Below, one piece after another: positions 59,173 through 64,000 of a stretch of DNA of 64,000 nucleotides. This DNA comes from Carnegiea gigantea (taxonomy: Eukaryota > Streptophyta > Magnoliopsida > Caryophyllales > Cactaceae). The translations under genes and the position numbers were made by a program. Under the pieces are notes generated by a model, which saw only the letters and a list, made by a program, of their open reading frames with translations, had not been told where the DNA came from and ran no database searches. The DNA is taken from NCBI GenBank assembly GCA_029747015.1, contig JAKOGI010000085.1:789501-853500 (forward strand), written 5' to 3'. The first letter of the stretch is position 1, and each line of letters starts with the position of its first letter.

Positions 59173-60530
59173 TATTGCAGAAAAATTTTTAATATTTATA
59201 AACCCCAAGTGCAAGGCGTATTATTGAGTACTTGGGATGTCGTCTGTAGGGAATTGTATTTCCAACTATCAGAGTTCACTAGAGTGTATCAATCTAGACG
59301 AGATCAAAGGTGAAGGAGGGAAAACTAAACTACGCTAACAAACATAGAAAAAGCGACTTGGAGTTGTGATTTGATCAATGGATAAACCAACTAATCAAGA
59401 CGAGTCGTAACCTACCCAAACTACATCACGAACTAGAGATGAACGGTTGCACCATCAAAGACCACCCAAGCCCTCTCTCAAGGGTCATGAGCTAATCTAA
59501 TTAGCCTAACCACCTATTTCTATGGGGTTAGCCCAATTAGACTACAAAACCAGCAACCTCGGACCTAACTCGATTCGAATACTATTTTCATGTCTCGAAC
59601 TCGATTGTTCCCTCTCCCACACTAGCTAATTGACCTCACCTCTCAGCATAAGTCAATCGCCCAAAAATTTGGATGAAAGCTCTCTCAAGCATTTCATCGA
59701 ACACTTGGCGGGCGTGAGGAAAACCTCTAGGTTCTAGGCATAGATTGGGTGTGGTTAGGCCAAATACAAGACTAATTAGCTATCAAGAGGCTAATCACAA
59801 TCCAAGCCAACACAAATTCTAACAACTAATCATTAACAAAATACAAAAACCTAAACCTAAACCTAAACTAACGAAGAACATAATAAACATGAACTGAAGG
59901 AAAGAGAATGAAATCTAACAACCAAATAAAACATGAATTAACAATCAAAACTAAACACTTAAACTAATACAATCTAAACTAATAAGATTAAGCAAGAACA
60001 AAATTGAATAATAAGAGAGAGCGAAGAAGACTTATGCTTGAATTGGATGAACGAACTTGGAATCCACAAGCTTGAATCTCAAATCAATACCACTAAAAAA
60101 TTCCTAATCTAATCCCTTCAAAGGGGTTTTTATTGGCTAAAAACCTAAACTAAACTACTCTGAGGAAAAGGAAGAAGAAGCCCCCGAACAAGGTCGAGAA
60201 AAGAGGATTAAATAGAAGACAAGGCGGGCCGTGTAGAACCGAAGGAAACAAGGGGTGCATGACCGTGCCTAGGTGGCACGGCCCTGCCACGTGGCACGGA
60301 GTGGCCGTGCCACACTTCTGGCCGGCTGCCCCGGCTGGCCCCCGTTTTTCGACCTTTTCGCCTGTTTTGATCCTTTTCCGCCCTTTTTCGCGATATTTGC
60401 TTGGTTCAACTTATTACCTGCAAACAACAACAACAACAAGAACAACAACAACAACTGTCAGATTACGTTATTATACGAGCTAAGATTAGGTGAAAAGGGC
60501 ATGTAAAATGCGATAAATTATCGCCAAACA
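59173..60530 (-). repeat. 5' LTR (copy C) of the non-autonomous element
   Basis: 1358 bp. On the plus strand TATTGCAG to GCCAAACA. Separated from copy B only by AAAAACT (59166-59172), which matches the bases between primer site and LTR at 58211-58217. Palindrome modules at about 60256-60314. Confidence 0.9.
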
Positions 60531-60535
60531 AAATC
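60531..60535 (+). repeat. Target-site duplication, right of the non-autonomous element
   Basis: AAATC, identical to 53962-53966; the interrupted copia LTR continues with AAAGAAACGGCACGG. Confidence 0.9.
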
Positions 60536-61097
60536 AAAGAAACGGCACGGTGGGACCATGCCGGGCAGAAGCGATGACGAAAGGCAGGCAGGGAGTTGGC
60601 AACCGTGCCACCCAAGCACAAGGTTACTGTGCCACCCAGCACAACCGTGCAGCGTTCCCAGTTCGTGCGCAGGCTTCTTGGCAGCTAAGGTTTGTGTCTT
60701 TGCGTACAGTCTTCTTGGTGGCTAGGGTTCTCCTCTAGGAGCTAAACCCTGGACTTCTAGACTCTATATAAAGAGAGCTTGCGTAGGATCTAAAATTGTT
60801 CCATAACCAAGAAAACACAAAACACATTGAGAGGTAGGGAGAGTTTTAAGGGAGATTACAATAGAGATTGTAATCCTGCTATTGGATCGAATCACTTGTT
60901 GTGAATACGATCGCTTTGTACTCTCCCTGCTCATATAGCGGATTGGTTGTGCTCGTCACCGTCCGTGACTTTTCTTGTATTGGATTTCCACGTATGTCTT
61001 GTGTTATTGCTTTGTTCTTGTTATCGTTTTTCAAATATCTAAATATCTATTTCATCCGATCGCTTCTGCAACTAAAGTCGCTCAATTTTACCTAACA
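60536..61097 (+). repeat. 3' LTR of the truncated copia copy, continuation
   Basis: 562 bp which with 53943-53966 make 586 bp, matching the 583-bp LTR of element 1. It contains a TATA box CTATATAAAG at about 60763-60772 and GGCACGG/CCGTGCC modules at about 60543-60660, and ends CCTAACA. Confidence 0.85.
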
Positions 61098-63812
61098 AAG
61101 CACAATAGCTTCCAATCCCAAACCCAATCAAGAAAAATTAGCCACTAATGATCATCAATAAAACCAAACAATGCCGAATGAGTATGATTGATGATAACAA
61201 TTAAATTGATTAAGTAAAAGGCAGAGAAAGAGAACAAACTTTACATTATACAAATTATTTACAAGAATTCAGTAAACTCAATCTTCTTTAAGTTACTCTA
61301 ACCCTATAAAGGTAGGAGAGGTTCGTAAATCCAAATGATCGCTAAGCCCTAAAATTAAAACATTTTCCCTTATATAGTGGTTCAACCGACAAAAGGGGCA
61401 CGGGTCACCTGTGAACGTGGGTGCTTAATTTGAGTTCTGGGAAATCAATTCACTTCAATAGTTTTTTATTTTTATTTTAATAAAAATCATAAATCTATGG
61501 TCCTGGGTGAAAAAAATTATGACATCACCATGGTATAGTTTTCAGTGCCTAACAAACCTGTGAATAGAGGACAGTTGTTAAGTTTTCTATTTTAAAAATG
61601 AAAAAGCACATCGTTCTTTCTAAATCCTGCCCTTTGTTGCCACGTAAATTCTTCTAGATTTTTGCCGTTAGATTACAGAATAGATGGCGATTTTTAATGA
61701 TTTTGGGCAGGATGAAATGGAAGATTCTGCAAACAACGAACCTCAAAATTATAACTATCAAATTTGCTCTGAAAGTCTCAAATTCCCGAAAACATAAAAG
61801 ATGAAGCACATAATGCAATGCGCTCAACGTGTCTGGTGAGCTGCCTGGAAGTACTACTTGAAAGCTACATAATTGCTTGTCCTATAATGTACATGGTCCT
61901 TTTCCAGTGCGTAACTCTACTTATGCACATTGCAACCTGTTCCCAGCTTTCAACGTTCGTTCATATTCAAAAATAAGAAAGGGAATTGAAGTTATGTATA
62001 ATCAAGAAGGCCACACTGTACGTACTAAGTAGACCACATGATTAAATGCCTGAGCAGTTTCTGAAGCCAAGGATATGCCACCTGGGTCATCAATTTTGAG
62101 CCACATTTATCTTAGATTTTCGGCCTCTTTCTAAGCATTAGCTAATCCCTTTGGATGCATTTGCTAGTCTGTCGCATTGCTATATAACTTTAAAAACTTC
62201 ATTCGCAATTTGGTGTCTATTTCTGTTGGTTTTAGGGGGCAGTTGACGTTAAATGTCAGATATTTTGTAGTAAAATATGTGCCAAGCACTTTACTTGGCC
62301 ATTTTAATTCTTATATACTATTACAGTAATTTTCTTTTAAAAAAAATTAGTATTGCTTATTGCCAGAAAAAAGTTAAGGATGGTGACTAATAGTTCAAGA
62401 ACAAACTTAACATGTAAAGGGCAAAAAAGGGATGCTGCGCAGTGACATGATAGTCCACTATTCTAGAATTAATTTTGTGTACTGAAATCATACACTGGGG
62501 ACTCGTTAGCAGTTGATCTCAAAGAATACATGGCAAGTTAGCTGCTCGAGCTGCGTACTAAATTGAACAATGATGCTGATCGTTGAACAGTCACCTAATA
62601 CAATTTAGGAGGAACGTTTAGTGTCTTTGGCGTATGTCATGCTGTAGCAGAAAACTTTAAGTTGTAGATAGAAGAGGACGTGAAACGTACAAAGACAACA
62701 GAGTTTGGTGAAGAAAAATCTAGAACAATGATGTAGATAATCTAGTTATTGAGACGGTAACGAGATGTTGTAATGATAACTTGCTGAAAATGTGTTGCCG
62801 AATTTGCACCAAAAAATTTGTCAATAAGAGACCGAGCCCAAGCCCATGCCGTCACTATTCACATAGTTCGACTTCGGCTGATAAATAAGCGGTGCGTGTG
62901 TGCATGCATAGTCTTGAAATTACTCTAGCCGCTCGCTTTCTGGGAGGTCGTGGAACGCACTGGTATAGGATGCGTGAAACACTCTTCGAAGAAATTTTAT
63001 TTGGGAGACCAAAAAGTAACCTAATGACAAATATGTTTTGCTCTATATTTGAAGCAACTCCAACACTTATGAGTGGGACCATTAGCTTAGAAACCCTATG
63101 TTGATAATTTTAAGAAGGCTTCCAATCCCTTGAAGCCTACAGGCTCACCCTTTGAAATTCATTTCAAATGTTTCATTGAATTCTTTTTCCATGTGGAAAA
63201 TGTCATCACATACCATAATTTTTGGCTACAATTTGCTCAGAATGTACATGGATGTAAGTCTAGTGTTAACTTTGTTTTGTCGGAGTTTCAAATATCGAAA
63301 GAGTTTACATCATGTCAATTTCATTCCATTTTGAATGATTATTTGTCACTTTAATTGTTGTATTTTTAAAAAATATTTTCGTACTTTTTACTTTGGACTT
63401 ACTATCATTTTCGAATTTTTTGCCGGCATCTTTTCAAGCATTTCTCCATTTAATTGATTATCATTTTTAGTTATAAACAGATAAATTTCACGACCATAAA
63501 TTATCCAATAATGCTAAAGGAATTCCGGACTTCATGCAAGAGGTAAACATAATAATGTGTGAATCAACAACTCGTTGTTTAAAACATGCCAAAAGATTCA
63601 AGTTCAAATATTTTATTTCAAAATCAAATTCTCTAACTTAGATGCGACTTTAGATGACTTGCTTGCTTTTTCCATTATTGTCATTTTTGCTTATGGGGAT
63701 GTAAGAAAATGGATGGGAGAATAGCACATAATAACGTTAGGATCTTTAAGGTGGATGGAGTATAAGTGGTGTTGGCATGATCAAGGGCAGTTTGGAATTC
63801 TAGGTAAAGTGC
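61098..63812 (+). repeat. Array unit 12, 5' end missing
   Basis: Starts at GCACAATAGCT directly after the copia LTR end, about 535 bp downstream of where its tRNA should have been, and runs to the tRNA at 63813. The tRNA of this unit and the end of unit 11 are missing. Minus-strand TATA at 61368-61377. Confidence 0.85.
61368..61377 (-). promoter_or_regulatory. Conserved minus-strand TATA box (unit 12)
   Basis: Same CTATATAAGG motif in the partial unit right of the retrotransposon cluster. Its downstream region is cut off at 61098 by the copia LTR. Confidence 0.35.
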
Positions 63813-63887
63813 ACTGGAGTAGCTTAGTTGGTTAGAGCGTGTGGCTGTTAACCACAAGGCCAGAGGTTCAAGCCACTCCCTCCAGTG
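63813..63887 (+). tRNA. tRNA-Asn-like (GTT), copy 12
   Basis: Acceptor stem ACTGGAG/CTCCAGT pairs perfectly, using A1:T72. Anticodon stem and loop are normal (GTT) and the T loop is TTCAAGC. One extra base in the 3' side of the T stem makes it 75 nt. Function doubtful but the promoter boxes are nearly intact. Confidence 0.6.
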
Positions 63888-64000
63888 CCTTTCTCTTATT
63901 TAACTCTAATGTTGGTTTTTTGGTTTTACTGATCTTTTATGTTATATGTTTCCAAAGATTCCACTGAGCAGAGTTCAAGCACAAATTTACTTCACAAATA
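63813..64000 (+). repeat. Array unit 13, start only
   Basis: A tRNA-Asn-like sequence and the first landmarks of a further unit at the right edge, so the array goes on. Confidence 0.85.

Larger units (their letters stand above)
53967..60530 (-). mobile_element. Non-autonomous gypsy-type element with three LTR copies (LARD-like)
   Basis: A 6.56-kb element on the minus strand with outer ends TGTTGCAG...GCCAAACA on the plus strand, flanked by AAATC at 53962-53966 and 60531-60535. It has an Asp-tRNA primer site and a polypurine tract but no protease, integrase or RT, only one gag-like ORF remnant. Reading on the minus strand: 5' LTR C (59173-60530), seven bases AGTTTTT, a truncated LTR B (58218-59165), primer site, ORF, internal region, polypurine tract, 3' LTR A (53967-55371). 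It depends on other elements for movement. Primer type and long LTRs suggest Athila/Tat-type gypsy relatives; the term LARD is my inference. Confidence 0.85.
52248..61097 (+). mobile_element. 5'-truncated copy of copia family 1, split by a nested element
   Basis: Plus-strand copy of the family of element 1. It starts abruptly within the N-terminal RT region at about 52248 (CCCGAGGAGGTGCCTG). It continues through RNase H, the polypurine tract CCAAGGTGGAGAT and the first 24 bp of the 3' LTR (53943-53966), then is interrupted by the 53967-60530 element. The LTR resumes at 60536 and ends CCTAACA at 61097. LTR, gag, protease and integrase of the 5' side are absent. No target duplication; array sequence on its two sides is not contiguous, so the insertion came with, or was followed by, a deletion. 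Confidence 0.85.
5081..64000 (+). repeat. Tandem array of ~3.25-kb units each with a tRNA-Asn gene
   Basis: Head-to-tail copies of one unit, recognised by fixed landmarks in the same order. These are the tRNA, a run TTTTTTGGTTTTGCTAATC, the stretch CTTTCAATGAAGCTATTAGC, a minus-strand TATA box, ATAATGCAATGCGCT, GACGTTAAATATAAGATATT, GGGCAAAAAGGGGATG, and TTGAAATTACTCTAGCC about 0.9 kb before the next tRNA. tRNA-to-tRNA distances are 3766, 3162, 3247, 5040, 8522, 2611, 3104, 3288, 3628 and 3251 bp. Excess lengths match identified insertions or duplications; deficits match deletions. The array is interrupted at 22989-28366, 47286-52036 and 52248-61097 and continues past the right edge. Confidence 0.95.

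Overview
This window is nuclear DNA of a flowering plant. It holds LTR retrotransposons with plant-type primer sites (initiator-Met and Asp tRNA), Ty1/copia and Athila-type Ty3/gypsy proteins, a SINE tail, and a eukaryotic nuclear-type tRNA-Asn. I see no intact single-copy cellular protein gene. The species cannot be named from the sequence.

The backbone, from about 5.08 kb to the right edge, is a head-to-tail array of a unit of about 3.25 kb. Each unit carries one tRNA-Asn-like gene on the plus strand. Twelve tRNA copies start at 5994, 9760, 12922, 16169, 21209, 29731, 32342, 35446, 38734, 42362, 45613 and 63813. Only the 9760 copy looks fully regular. Five copies read ATT instead of GTT in the anticodon. 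The rest of the unit is AT-rich. It has a conserved minus-strand TATA box about 0.8 kb after the tRNA, and short open frames on both strands that recur between units but are broken in many.

Layout: 1-5074, 3' part of an Athila-type element (frameshifted ORF1, polypurine tract, 3' LTR of about 1.37 kb) that cuts off the left end of the array. 5081-22988, array units, one with a 685-bp internal duplication and one with a 1.8-kb insert built of AGCTCACTA-like motifs. 22989-28366, a complete but decayed Ty1/copia element on the minus strand (TSD ACTTA). 28367-47285, array units; three neighbours share a 5'-truncated SINE tail, and one holds a copia-type LTR fragment. 47286-52036, a second decayed Ty1/copia element on the minus strand with 232-bp LTRs. 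52248-61097, a 5'-truncated plus-strand copy of the first copia family, whose 3' LTR is split by a 6.56-kb non-autonomous gypsy-type element (53967-60530, TSD AAATC) with three LTR copies. 61098-64000, array resumes.

The region reads as an amplified tRNA-Asn locus, then repeated retrotransposon insertion and loss of most tRNA copies through transitions typical of methylated plant DNA. The most unusual points are the tRNA-Asn array itself, the recurrent anticodon change at a symmetric CTG/CAG site, the shared GTGGCACGG/CCGTGCC palindromes in unrelated LTR families, the three-LTR element and the AGCTCACTA insert.
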